This document shows positions 28,607 to 37,409 of a stretch of DNA of 64,000 bases, piece after piece (the first letter of the stretch is position 1; each line of letters starts with the position of its first letter). The stretch comes from JAGNKE01 sp964583335 (lineage in GTDB: Bacteria; Pseudomonadota; Alphaproteobacteria; Micavibrionales; Micavibrionaceae). The stretch spans positions 62,001 to 126,000 of the forward strand of contig CAZOVG010000003.1 in the NCBI GenBank assembly GCA_964583335.1. The letters run 5' to 3'. Made by a program: the position numbers and the translations under genes. The notes below the pieces were generated by a model. It was not told where the DNA came from, did no database searches, and saw nothing but the letters and a program-made list of their open reading frames with translations.

Positions 28607-29656
28607 ATGAAAAAAACCGTCCTGTACCTGACCTTTTTTGTGTTCGCCTTGGCCCCGCTCAATGTCGCTTTGGCGTGTTTAAATGAATATTACGAAAAGG
28701 GAGATATTTCGATCCCTTACGGGTATTTAGAGCCTAAAACTTATTTAAAAGCTTTTAAGGAATCCATGGAGAAAACACCCGCTCATCTGTTCGAGCAAAG
28801 ATTCAAGAATGTTGAAAGTCACGCGCACGATCACGAGGGCCACGATCACGACAAGAAAGATGAATTAACCCAAGCGCATCGGGAAGCCATAAAGGAGCTT
28901 CTGACTGGCGATAAGGCCAAAGCTGTTGACCTGCTTCTGGAAATCGAGAGAGAACACCCCGGCCAATACCCGACCGCAAGCAATCTTGGAACGGCCTACG
29001 AGCTAAACGGCAAGAATGAGGAAGCCTTGGAATGGATTAAGGAGGGCATTAAGAGAAACAAGGAATCTCATCATGGAACGGAATGGCTGCACGCCCTGAT
29101 CCTTGAAGCCAAAATCAATCTCGAGAAAAATCCAGCCTATTACGATAACAAGCGCGTTCTGGAACTGCCGGAAAAAATTCCTGAGAACAATGAAGAAACA
29201 TTCTTCACTTACAACGGCCAGACATTGAGTGAAATAGAGGTCGAGGCCGCTTTAGCCTACCAGTTGCAAGAGAGAGCGGTCTTTATAAAACCCACTGACA
29301 TTATTGTTGCTGACTTACTCTTCAACTTATCCCGCATAGCCGCACATAATAAACACTTCGAACCCGCAATAGAGATTTTGAACCTATCGAAAGAGTACGG
29401 ATTTAAAGATCAAGCGCTTTGGATAGCGACTTTGTTAGATTATCAAACGCTTTGGTTAAAGGCCCTGTCAGACTACCAGGAAGAGCAAAAAGCCGAAGCG
29501 TATAGCCAGTTTGCACAAAAAATTATATCTAACATCGAAAAGAAAAGATTCATAAAAGAAACCCTCACACCCTTGGCACAAATAGGGTTTGGCGCATTTC
29601 TTGTCGCCCTCTGGATCAGGAGAGACCGCAAAAAGCCAAAAAAGACGGCGGCCTAA
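28607..29656 (+). CDS. Exported TPR-like protein with His-rich patch and C-terminal membrane anchor
   Basis: A 349-aa protein. The signal peptide (TVLYLTFFVFALAPLNVALAC) ends before a Cys, but the -3 to -1 residues (ALA) fit signal peptidase I better than a lipobox. Around residues 71-80 lies a metal-binding-like patch, HAHDHEGHDHD. Helical TPR-type segments follow (AVDLLLEIEREHPGQYPTASNL, AYELNGKNEEALEWIKEG in parts). The C-terminus has a transmembrane helix (QIGFGAFLVALWI) and a basic tail. It is AT-richer than sucD, with which it converges by one base. The His patch suggests zinc or copper handling; that is inference. Confidence 0.75.
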   Translation: MKKTVLYLTFFVFALAPLNVALACLNEYYEKGDISIPYGYLEPKTYLKAFKESMEKTPAHLFEQRFKNVESHAHDHEGHDHDKKDELTQAHREAIKELLTGDKAKAVDLLLEIEREHPGQYPTASNLGTAYELNGKNEEALEWIKEGIKRNKESHHGTEWLHALILEAKINLEKNPAYYDNKRVLELPEKIPENNEETFFTYNGQTLSEIEVEAALAYQLQERAVFIKPTDIIVADLLFNLSRIAAHNKHFEPAIEILNLSKEYGFKDQALWIATLLDYQTLWLKALSDYQEEQKAEAYSQFAQKIISNIEKKRFIKETLTPLAQIGFGAFLVALWIRRDRKKPKKTAA

Positions 29657-29657
29657 A

Positions 29658-30533
29658 TTAAGCCGCCATCGCCTTCACGACCGCATCGCCCAGCCCGGCG
29701 GGGCTGTTCGAGACCACGAACCCGGCGGCGCGCATCGCGTCCATCTTCGCAACGGCGGTGTCGTCCGCACCCGAGATAATTGCCCCGGCATGGCCCATGC
29801 GTTTGCCCGGAGGGGCGGTCGCCCCGGCGATAAATCCGGCAATCGGCTTTTTGGTCTTGAGCGACTTGTAAAATTCGCACGCCTCAAGCTCCGCCGTCCC
29901 GCCGATCTCGCCGATCATCAGGATCGCTTCGGTTTCCGGGTCCTTCATGAACATCTCGATGCAATCAATGAAGTTCGTGCCGTTCACCGGGTCGCCCCCG
30001 ATGCCGATGCAGGTGCTCTGACCCAAGCCCACGGCCCCCGTCTGCGCGACGGCTTCGTAGGTGAGCGTGCCGGAGCGCGAAACGATGCCCACCTTGCCGC
30101 GCTTGTGGATGTGGCCGGGCATGATGCCGATCTTGCACTCGCCGGGCGTAATGACGCCGGGGCAGTTCGGCCCGATCAGGCGCGTCTTGGACCCCGTGAG
30201 GGCGCGCTTGACCTTCACCATGTCGAGAACCGGAATCCCCTCGGTGATGCAGATCGCCAGCTCGATCTCGGCGTCGATGGCCTCAAGGATCGCGTCGGCC
30301 GCGAACGGCGGCGGAACGTAGATGACCGAGGCGTTACAGCCCGTCTTCTCTTTCGCTTCGCCGACCGTGTTATAGACCGGCAGCCCCAGATGCGTGGTTC
30401 CGCCCTTGCCCGGCGTCACGCCGCCGACCATCTTGGTACCGTAGGCGATCGCCTGCTCGGAATGGAACGTCCCCTGCGCGCCGGTAAAGCCCTGACAGAT
30501 GACCTTTGTGTCTTTATTGACGAGTACTGACAT
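29658..30533 (-). CDS. sucD: Succinyl-CoA synthetase alpha subunit
   Basis: A 291-aa CoA-ligase subunit that couples succinyl-CoA to nucleotide phosphorylation. It shows KVICQGFTGAQGTFHSEQAI (CoA site), MVGGVTPGKGGT, SVIYVPPPFAADA, the LIGPNCPGVITPGECKIG motif, VSRSGTLTYEAV and the phosphohistidine loop GHAGAII near residue 245. Its length is typical. It follows sucC by 28 nt and remains coupled to it, unlike the other TCA genes in this window. It converges with the plus-strand TPR-like gene. Confidence 0.97.
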   Translation of the reverse strand: MSVLVNKDTKVICQGFTGAQGTFHSEQAIAYGTKMVGGVTPGKGGTTHLGLPVYNTVGEAKEKTGCNASVIYVPPPFAADAILEAIDAEIELAICITEGIPVLDMVKVKRALTGSKTRLIGPNCPGVITPGECKIGIMPGHIHKRGKVGIVSRSGTLTYEAVAQTGAVGLGQSTCIGIGGDPVNGTNFIDCIEMFMKDPETEAILMIGEIGGTAELEACEFYKSLKTKKPIAGFIAGATAPPGKRMGHAGAIISGADDTAVAKMDAMRAAGFVVSNSPAGLGDAVVKAMAA

Positions 30534-30561
30534 AATAATTCTCCAGATGTTCTAAACCGTG

Positions 30562-31767
30562 TTACGCCGCAGCCTGCTGCGCCTTCTTCGTCGCTTCGAC
30601 AACCTTCTTGGCTGCGTCGTCCAGATTATCCGCCGAGATGATCGGCAGGCCGGATTTCGCCATCAATTCCTTGCCCTTATCGACGTTCGTACCCTCAAGC
30701 CGCACGACGAGGGGAACCTTCAGGTCCACCTCTTTCGCCGCCGCGATCACGCCCTGCGCGATCACGTCGCACTTCATGATGCCGCCGAAGATATTGACCA
30801 GAATGCCTTTGACGTTCGGGTCGGAAAGAATGATCTTGAACGCCGTGGTCACGCGCTGCTCGGTCGCGCCGCCGCCGACATCGAGGAAGTTCGCAGGCTC
30901 GCCGCCATGCAGCTTGATGATGTCCATCGTGGACATCGCAAGCCCCGCGCCGTTGACCATACAGCCGATATTCCCGTCCAGACGCACGTAAGACAGCTCG
31001 TTATCCGCCGCGATCTTTTCGTTCGCGTCTTCCTCGCTCTCGTCGCGCATCGCATAGACCTCTTTCTGGCGGTACAGCGCGTTCGCGTCGAAATTCATCT
31101 TCGCGTCCAGCGCCATCACCTCGTCCCCGACCAGAATCATCGGGTTGATCTCGACGATCGAGGCGTCCAGCTCGATGAAGGCCTTGTAAAGATTGCTGAA
31201 GAACTTCGTCGCCGATTTGACTTGGGCGTCCTTGAGCCCCAGCCCGAACGCCAGCTTGCGGGCGTGATAACCCGAAAACCCGGAAACCGGGTCGATCGCG
31301 ACCTTGAAGATTTTCTCGGGCGTGTTGTGCGCCACCTCTTCGATGTCCATGCCGCCCTCAGTCGAAACCATGAAGGTCACGCGGCTGGTCGCCCGGTCCA
31401 GAACGACCGAGCAGTAATATTCCTTTTCGATATCCACGCCGTCCGTAATGTAAAGGCGCTGGACCTCTTTGCCCTCGGGCCCGGTCTGCTTGGTGACCAG
31501 AACCTGCCCCAGCATAGCCTCAGCCGCCGCCTTGACGTCCTCGACCGTCTTGCAGAGGCGAACGCCGCCCTTGCCGGTCGGATTGTTCTTGAACTTCCCG
31601 GCCCCGCGCCCACCCGCATGGATCTGGGCCTTCACGACAAAAAGCGGTCCCGGCAGGGATTGAGCGGCCTTGACGGCCTCCTCGACGGTCATCGCCGGAA
31701 TGCCGTGCGGCACCGCGACCCCGTATTTCTTGAGCAGCTCCTTGGCCTGGTATTCATGGATATTCAT
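30562..31767 (-). CDS. sucC: Succinyl-CoA synthetase beta subunit
   Basis: A 401-aa ATP-grasp subunit, partner of sucD. It opens MNIHEYQAKELLKKYGVAVPHG, with KAQIHAGGRGAGKFKN (nucleotide site), EINPMILV, ALDAKMNFDANAL and a C-terminal NIFGGIMKCDVIAQGVI. The length is at the upper end of the family range because of a short Lys/Ala-rich tail (VEATKKAQQAAA). GGAGACACAATCC precedes the ATG. The following 337-bp gap separates it from the divergent coiled-coil gene. Confidence 0.97.
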   Translation of the reverse strand: MNIHEYQAKELLKKYGVAVPHGIPAMTVEEAVKAAQSLPGPLFVVKAQIHAGGRGAGKFKNNPTGKGGVRLCKTVEDVKAAAEAMLGQVLVTKQTGPEGKEVQRLYITDGVDIEKEYYCSVVLDRATSRVTFMVSTEGGMDIEEVAHNTPEKIFKVAIDPVSGFSGYHARKLAFGLGLKDAQVKSATKFFSNLYKAFIELDASIVEINPMILVGDEVMALDAKMNFDANALYRQKEVYAMRDESEEDANEKIAADNELSYVRLDGNIGCMVNGAGLAMSTMDIIKLHGGEPANFLDVGGGATEQRVTTAFKIILSDPNVKGILVNIFGGIMKCDVIAQGVIAAAKEVDLKVPLVVRLEGTNVDKGKELMAKSGLPIISADNLDDAAKKVVEATKKAQQAAA

Positions 31768-32104
31768 GGATTGTGTCTCCGGTTGGGTATTCCTGCGGCG
31801 CGTCTCATCGGGGCGCAGCCGCCTTGCCTATATAAACGAATCAGGTTGTAACACCGCCCATCCGGTTTGAAAACCGTCAAAATGCGGGTTTTTCCAAATT
31901 TTTCCCCGATCCGGCCTTAAAAAAGCCCCACCCCCAAGTTAATTTTTGACAAACAATTAGCGCTTACCCTAAAATGTCCTCTAAGTGTGTAAAGTCTGCC
32001 CAAGCCATGCCTTTTTTGGCCATGCGCCGCGCAGACAGGGAAAACTAAGGGTAAAAGCCGTAAAAAAATAACGGCGGGATATATAAGGATAGAGGATTTT
32101 TAAG
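31768..32104. other. 337-bp intergenic region with plus-strand promoter and structured leader
   Basis: No open reading frame. It holds sucC's upstream region on the minus strand and, on the plus strand, a near-consensus promoter (31946-31975). The transcript leader of about 120 nt contains two possible hairpins: GTCTGC pairing with GCAGAC around 31996-32037, and GCCGT pairing with ACGGC around 32055-32074. A ribosome binding site (GGATAGAGG) lies close to the ATG at 32105. Confidence 0.5.
31946..31975 (+). promoter_or_regulatory. Near-consensus promoter for the coiled-coil gene
   Basis: TTGACA (31946-31951) and TAAAAT (31970-31975) with an 18-bp spacer: a perfect -35 and a five-of-six -10. 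The start would leave a leader of roughly 120 nt before ATG 32105. It is the strongest promoter-like sequence noticed in the window. Confidence 0.6.
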
Positions 32105-34447
32105 ATGGCAGGCCCCACCAAACCTCCGAAAGAAGGCAGTCGCGAGCAACTCGAAAGAGACAATCAAACCTATGTATATGCCGACAAGCCTGTCTCTGAG
32201 CAGGGCGGAACCGTAGGCGAGGCCGATGCCGACATCCCGGGCCTTGATGATGCCATCGAAGCCGCCATGCGTGATGCCGACCCCGAAGCTTACAAGCAAG
32301 GTCTGCGCGAGGATGCCACGATCAGCAGTTCGCGTGTATTCGCCGCCGGCTCCCTCATCGCCGCTTTAGGCCGCGACAACGCAACGCCCCAAACACACAG
32401 CGAACCCACGAATCAGGCCAGCGATTACTCCCCCTACGGCCATGACGAGGACCTTCAGACCCGCATCGGCAACGAACACATGGCGGGCAGCGCCGAAGGC
32501 AAAATCGCCGGAACGATCGGCGCCGAAAGGTCGCACGAATATTACCTCGAGGAAAAACGCCGCGAGGAAGACCGCATGGCGGCATATGTGGCCGCGCAAG
32601 CCAATCAGGAAGCTGCGGACGCATGGAAATATGCGACCATGTCGTTCGAGGAATTGGAGCGGCAGAGCAACCGGGTCGCCGAGAGAGCCGATAATTTTGT
32701 CCAAAGCGCGACTGCGGTTAACACAAGAATATCCACATTTATCGATCAGGACAGGCAACTCGCAGAAAGAGAGCAGCAGGTCGTGATTGAAGCACAGCGC
32801 CAGCGCCAGCTTCTCAACCGCCAACTCGAAAACGAGACCGACCCGAGAACAAGGGAAATCCTTGAGGCTCGCATGGGCGCCCTTGATGCGGCGATTGCCG
32901 GCGTGAACCAAAACATAAGAATTATAAACGGCTATACGGATGAACAAGGCGTCTACCGTGAGGGCCGCAAAGAGACTTTCATGCGGTATCTGGAGGCCAA
33001 CGAGACGGCTATTCAGTATGCGACACTCGGCAAGCAGGAAACGCAGCAGGAACTTGAAGCTTTACGAAACATGACGGGCGACCAGGCCAAAGCCCGGTAC
33101 ATAAGTCACCTCGAGGATCGCATAACGCAAGCCCGCGATAACATCGCGAACGGTCGCGGTAGCCGTGAAGACAACGAACGGATGATCACCGAGGCCCAAA
33201 GACGGCTCGGTCAACTTGAGAACATGTCGGGCGACGAGGCAAAGGCCGCGCTTCAAAGGCGTCTTGAGCAAAGATTGACCAGATTCGACGAGCGCTTGGG
33301 CGAATTACAAAATAGATCTGAGGCGCTGGACAACGCCCGCGACTCTCTCGCCCGCTACAGGGACGCCAGCGATGCCTTCGCTAACCATATGCTTGAGCTT
33401 TCTCAGACTGAGAACCCAACGCAGCAGCAACTGGACAGAGTTCGCGAACTGCAAGAGGAGTTGAGAAAGGCTGACGAGCAATCGCGGGCCGATCTGGCCT
33501 ATCTCAACGATCAGACCAGACGCTTGGCGCAAAGCCACACGGCAGACGCTGCAGATGTGAACATGAGCGTCCAGCAGGCTCAGGCATCGGCAACCGCTTC
33601 GGACGTGGACAGAGACGCGGCACGCTTGGGAGACGATCTTGTCCAGATACAGGCCAGAACCCATATCCTCCAAAATATCAACGAGTCTGCCTCCAGACAT
33701 CGCGTAAGGGTAGAGGCTGGCCTAGACACCCCTGAAGGCCCGCGTTATAGACCCGCGGCCACCCAAGAGGAAACGCAAACCTCAATTGACAGGGCTGTTA
33801 GTGTTCTTGCGTCCGCAAAACAAGAGGGCAGAGACCTCACCCGAGAAGAGTTCCGGGAGTTGTCGAATTTGCCCGGCTTGTCATGGAAAGTGGTAAGGGA
33901 AACGGCCGAAGACATAGGCGTACGGGCCCCCACAAGAGAAGATATGGGATATACCGGCCCCAGAACGACGGATGGTGCCGAAGCCAGCGGCCCCGGTCAA
34001 TACGGGGGCGGCAGCTATCGCTCCGGCGGCTTCAACGACCTGGAATTCAGGCTCTTCGGTTATGCGCCCTACAGTGCAACGACGGTTCCGTATTCGCCGA
34101 TCCAGCCTATTGGATATTCGGAAACACCTCTGGTCAGAAACGATCACGGAATCTCCGGCGGTGCTTACTCCTCCTTCGCGGATAACGAATTTAACGACAC
34201 GAACCCAACCATAGCCGAGACGGGAGGCGTAACGCCAAGCTATAGTAAGCCCTGGTACGAAACAGCTTGGAACGCAACCAGCAGCTTTATGTCAAGCGTT
34301 TGGTCAGGCATCGACACAAAACCGGCAAACCCAACCACCAATCCGCTTGGCCAACAGCCAGGTGTCATGCTGGCTTCTGCTGATCCGAACGCCAACCGGA
34401 TCACCCCTGTAGCCGGCACAGGCGGCGGCGGCGGAGCGATGGCATAA
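32105..34447 (+). CDS. 780-aa coiled-coil protein with internal repeat, unknown function
   Basis: A soluble 780-aa protein with no signal peptide. Residues about 140-500 are rich in Glu, Arg, Gln and Ala in heptad-like order and should form long coiled coils. Two copies of a repeat occur: LRNMTGDQAKARYISHLEDR (around 320-339) and LENMSGDEAKAALQRRLEQR (371-390). The C-terminal 140 residues are low-complexity, rich in Gly, Tyr, Ser, Pro and Asn (YGGGSYRSGGF, SYSKPWYETAW), ending in a Gly run. A good promoter and leader precede it. The next gene encodes a lytic transglycosylase with its own similar promoter. A structural or secreted role is possible; nothing here identifies a family. Confidence 0.8.
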   Translation: MAGPTKPPKEGSREQLERDNQTYVYADKPVSEQGGTVGEADADIPGLDDAIEAAMRDADPEAYKQGLREDATISSSRVFAAGSLIAALGRDNATPQTHSEPTNQASDYSPYGHDEDLQTRIGNEHMAGSAEGKIAGTIGAERSHEYYLEEKRREEDRMAAYVAAQANQEAADAWKYATMSFEELERQSNRVAERADNFVQSATAVNTRISTFIDQDRQLAEREQQVVIEAQRQRQLLNRQLENETDPRTREILEARMGALDAAIAGVNQNIRIINGYTDEQGVYREGRKETFMRYLEANETAIQYATLGKQETQQELEALRNMTGDQAKARYISHLEDRITQARDNIANGRGSREDNERMITEAQRRLGQLENMSGDEAKAALQRRLEQRLTRFDERLGELQNRSEALDNARDSLARYRDASDAFANHMLELSQTENPTQQQLDRVRELQEELRKADEQSRADLAYLNDQTRRLAQSHTADAADVNMSVQQAQASATASDVDRDAARLGDDLVQIQARTHILQNINESASRHRVRVEAGLDTPEGPRYRPAATQEETQTSIDRAVSVLASAKQEGRDLTREEFRELSNLPGLSWKVVRETAEDIGVRAPTREDMGYTGPRTTDGAEASGPGQYGGGSYRSGGFNDLEFRLFGYAPYSATTVPYSPIQPIGYSETPLVRNDHGISGGAYSSFADNEFNDTNPTIAETGGVTPSYSKPWYETAWNATSSFMSSVWSGIDTKPANPTTNPLGQQPGVMLASADPNANRITPVAGTGGGGGAMA

Positions 34448-34498
34448 ACAAATTTATGGGCGGCCCCTTTAGCAGGGCGGCACTGACCGGGCAAAAAA

Positions 34499-34528
34499 TT
34501 GACTTTTGGCGCATTTCCTGTGTAGAAT
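34499..34528 (+). promoter_or_regulatory. Putative promoter for the non-classical transglycosylase gene
   Basis: TTGACT (34499-34504) and TAGAAT (34523-34528) with an 18-bp spacer, about 110 nt before ATG 34638. The spacer matches that of the promoter before the coiled-coil gene. A small hairpin CCTG-AAAA-CAGG lies in the leader. Confidence 0.5.
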
Positions 34529-34637
34529 GGGCCATAAATGCGAATAAAGCATAGACCTCCCGCCCTGTATAAGGACGGGGTATAAATAAAAAAAGCCCTG
34601 AAAACAGGAGCTTATGGGTTAAAGATAGGGTGAAGAC

Positions 34638-35942
34638 ATGTCGGACCAGAGCAGTACATCTCAGGGCACAACCCCCGAAGTAATAATTCCTCAAGAGGGC
34701 GTTGCGGAAGGTAATCCTCTGCCTGTCGCAGAAAACGATGACGACCGTACCACCGTTGCCGTTCCCGACCCCAATGCAGCCGCTGCCGCAACTTCAACCG
34801 ATACAGCCGCCGGAAGCCCCGCAGCGCTGTCCGTCACCGACCAAATGACGTTGGACCGCCAGCGGGAAGAAGAGCGCCGCCGGAATCGCCTTTTGCTCCA
34901 GCAATCTCAGGAAGACACAAGCGGTCTGTTCCTGCTGCTGGCCCTGCTTTTCTCGGCCGCCGAAAACGGCAACGCAGGACTTGAGAACGAAGAAACCTCA
35001 AGCAGCTTCGCCCAAATGCTGGGCATCGACCTCAGCGCCTTCCGCCAGACCGTTTCTGACGTGCGCTCCGGCCGTGTTTCCGGCGAGGAAGCCGCCACCA
35101 GAACATACTCGTCCGTCGATCCGGCCCGCGTGGATTATTCCAGAGCCCCGACTGTCCCGTTGGCGGACCTCATCCGCACGAATAGCGGCCCGACCCTGCT
35201 CAACCCCGACCTCGTCACGCGCATGGAGCGCGACCCGACGGTCAAACGCTACGTCGAAATGACCATGGACGCCGCCCGCCGCCACAATCTGGACGGCAAC
35301 CTTCTGGCCAACCAGCTCTGGCAGGAATCCCGCTTCAACCCGAACGCGGTGTCCAGCGCCGGAGCGCGCGGCATCGGCCAGTTCATGCCCTTCCATCAAG
35401 GCAAATGGGGCCTTCAGACCGCCGCCGACTTCAACGATCCGGCAAAATCCATCGAAGCCTCCGCACGCTTCATGCGCCACCTGACCGACCGCGTCGGCAG
35501 CCAGCAACTGGCCCTCGTCGCCTATAACGGCGGCGAAGGCGCCGTCAACTGGGTCGCCAACCGCACGCCCGGATCGCAAATCACGGTCGAGGACTGGATG
35601 GCCTACGCAGGCGAACAACGCGCAAGATTAGGTGTCGGCAGCGCCAACCTCTGGCGTAACCAGACCTTCGATTACGTGACGAAAATCGACTCCAGCTACT
35701 GGAGCCGCGACATGGTCGCCCGCGCCGAAAGACAGGGCCAGGGCACGACCGTTCTCGCCTCAAACGGGTTCGGCACCGGCGTGGACCAAACGGGCCGCCC
35801 CGTGGACCCCACACGCGACGGCCTCACCGCCGCTTACACCCGCGACGTCGTAACCAACGGCGGAACGGATCAGACCGCGCTGGCCACAACCGCCGGAACG
35901 GCGGGCTCTCCGGGTGTAACCCCAGTCGTAAGGCCCACTTGA
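34638..35942 (+). CDS. Lytic transglycosylase (SLT domain) lacking a signal peptide
   Basis: A 434-aa protein. Residues 1-90 are Ser/Thr/Pro/Ala-rich, followed by a hydrophobic stretch (SGLFLLLALLFSAAENG, about 95-111) in place of a signal peptide. Residues about 205-330 form a soluble lytic transglycosylase domain, with the catalytic Glu in LWQESRFNPNAVS (Glu230), then GARGIGQFMP and ALVAYNGGEGAVN. It would cleave peptidoglycan between MurNAc and GlcNAc. The low-complexity C-terminus (TTAGTAGSPGVTPVVRPT) and missing signal suggest a dedicated secretion route or an internal membrane insertion. It neighbours the coiled-coil gene and a classical SLT gene. Confidence 0.88.
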   Translation: MSDQSSTSQGTTPEVIIPQEGVAEGNPLPVAENDDDRTTVAVPDPNAAAAATSTDTAAGSPAALSVTDQMTLDRQREEERRRNRLLLQQSQEDTSGLFLLLALLFSAAENGNAGLENEETSSSFAQMLGIDLSAFRQTVSDVRSGRVSGEEAATRTYSSVDPARVDYSRAPTVPLADLIRTNSGPTLLNPDLVTRMERDPTVKRYVEMTMDAARRHNLDGNLLANQLWQESRFNPNAVSSAGARGIGQFMPFHQGKWGLQTAADFNDPAKSIEASARFMRHLTDRVGSQQLALVAYNGGEGAVNWVANRTPGSQITVEDWMAYAGEQRARLGVGSANLWRNQTFDYVTKIDSSYWSRDMVARAERQGQGTTVLASNGFGTGVDQTGRPVDPTRDGLTAAYTRDVVTNGGTDQTALATTAGTAGSPGVTPVVRPT

Positions 35943-36104
35943 TTGGCCAATATCGGCTATATTAATCCGCCCCGTTAGAGCGTTCTTTACCCTTTGCGCC
36001 TAGAATATTACACTCATGCCACCCCCGGCGTTGACGCCCGTGCGGCATGTTGAAACCACGTGAACAAACACATCAGGCAAACAAGAGAAAACCCGGCCCG
36101 AACC

Positions 36105-37409
36105 ATGAAAACGGCCCTCAAAATGGCAGCCCTCTGGATCTGCGCCGCCCTGCTCGGTATGACCGCTTTTGCACAGCCTGCGCAGGCTGTCGAACGCAAG
36201 CCGCCGCTGCATATCAAGGTCGGCGGAGACGGCAAGGGCGAAAAACAGATCCCGGCGCCCTCCCCAACAACCGAGGCCGCAAACCCGGACAAAAAACAAC
36301 AATCCCCGCGCAAAATCTCCACCTCCGCCTGCCCGGTGGTTATCACCGCCAAGGCCGCCAACCATTACGGCCTGCGGGTTAACCTGATCCGCCAGGACCG
36401 CCGCGCCCTGCAACTCGCCACCGCCCTGCGCGAGGATTTTTTCCGCAAGGGCCGCGACACGCAATTCATCTCCGCCCTTTATGACGCCAGCGTCCAGACC
36501 GAAACCGACTTCGAGCTTTTGGTCATTAAGGCGATGATGGAAAGCAACCTCGGCACACTGAACTTCGCGGAGGAAACCACCGCGCGCGGCACGTTCCAGT
36601 ATATCGAATCCACATGGCTGAACCTGATGCACCGATACGGCGCGAAGGCCGGATACCCGGAATACGCAAAGACGATCAATCTCGACTCCGCGACGCTCGC
36701 GGCCTCGATCGCGCCGGAGAACGAATCCAAACGGTCCGGGATACTCGATCTGCGGTTCGATCCCTACGTCGCCGCCCTGATGAAGGGTTTCCAGATCGCC
36801 GAGGAAACGCAGGAAATCGGCAAATTCAGCGGCGGCTATGTCGGCATCACCGACCATTACGTCGCGCACATGCTGGGCCTGCCCGTCGCCCGCAAACTCT
36901 ATGAGATGAAGAACGAAAGCTCCGCAGAACCTTTAGCCGATCCCAAACGCCCCGCGATGCTCGCCGCCGCCGAAAAAAACCGCCAGTTCTTTTATGACGA
37001 AGACGGCAAAGGCCTGACGGCTGCGCAATCTTACGCCGAGTTCGACCGCCGGGTGCAGAACGCCCGCAGACGCCTCTATGACATCGTGCGCAAATACACC
37101 AACAAGCGCGGCGGCTGCGGCCCGATCGAGCCGATCCCGACCTATGAGGCCGCCAAACCCAGCCCCATCGCGAAGGAAACACCAAGCAACAGCTTTAATT
37201 TTTCCTTCCTCGATACGCTGCTGACCGGCGGCCAGACGGAAAAACAGCCGGAAATCCCCGAAACCGCAGCGGGAGAAGAAAAAATTGAAGAAAAATCCGA
37301 GGAAAAACAGCCGCAACCTCAGGAGACGGCCAAAGGCCCGGACATAAAGCCCGCGCCCGCCCCGCAAACGGAACCGTTAGCGCTTACTCCGCCGCCATCC
37401 GCCCCTTGA
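36105..37409 (+). CDS. Periplasmic lytic-transglycosylase-like protein
   Basis: A 434-aa exported protein. The start was set at ATG 36105, giving a clean signal peptide (KMAALWICAALLGMTAFAQPAQA); a GTG at 36060 would add 15 residues. The SLT-like domain at about 125-270 has the catalytic Glu in VIKAMMESNLGTLNFAEE, then ARGTFQYIESTWLNL and a late GYVGITDHYVAHMLGLP. The C-terminal third is disordered, rich in Glu, Lys and Pro (EEKIEEKSEEKQPQPQE). It converges on mdh, and its last 26 bases overlap the end of mdh. Confidence 0.82.
   Translation: MKTALKMAALWICAALLGMTAFAQPAQAVERKPPLHIKVGGDGKGEKQIPAPSPTTEAANPDKKQQSPRKISTSACPVVITAKAANHYGLRVNLIRQDRRALQLATALREDFFRKGRDTQFISALYDASVQTETDFELLVIKAMMESNLGTLNFAEETTARGTFQYIESTWLNLMHRYGAKAGYPEYAKTINLDSATLAASIAPENESKRSGILDLRFDPYVAALMKGFQIAEETQEIGKFSGGYVGITDHYVAHMLGLPVARKLYEMKNESSAEPLADPKRPAMLAAAEKNRQFFYDEDGKGLTAAQSYAEFDRRVQNARRRLYDIVRKYTNKRGGCGPIEPIPTYEAAKPSPIAKETPSNSFNFSFLDTLLTGGQTEKQPEIPETAAGEEKIEEKSEEKQPQPQETAKGPDIKPAPAPQTEPLALTPPPSAP

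Noticed and set aside
29647..29667. GGCGGC/GCCGCC hairpin at the convergent ends of the TPR-like gene and sucD
   Set aside because: It lies within the coding ends and lacks a U-tract on either side, so a bidirectional terminator is not supported.
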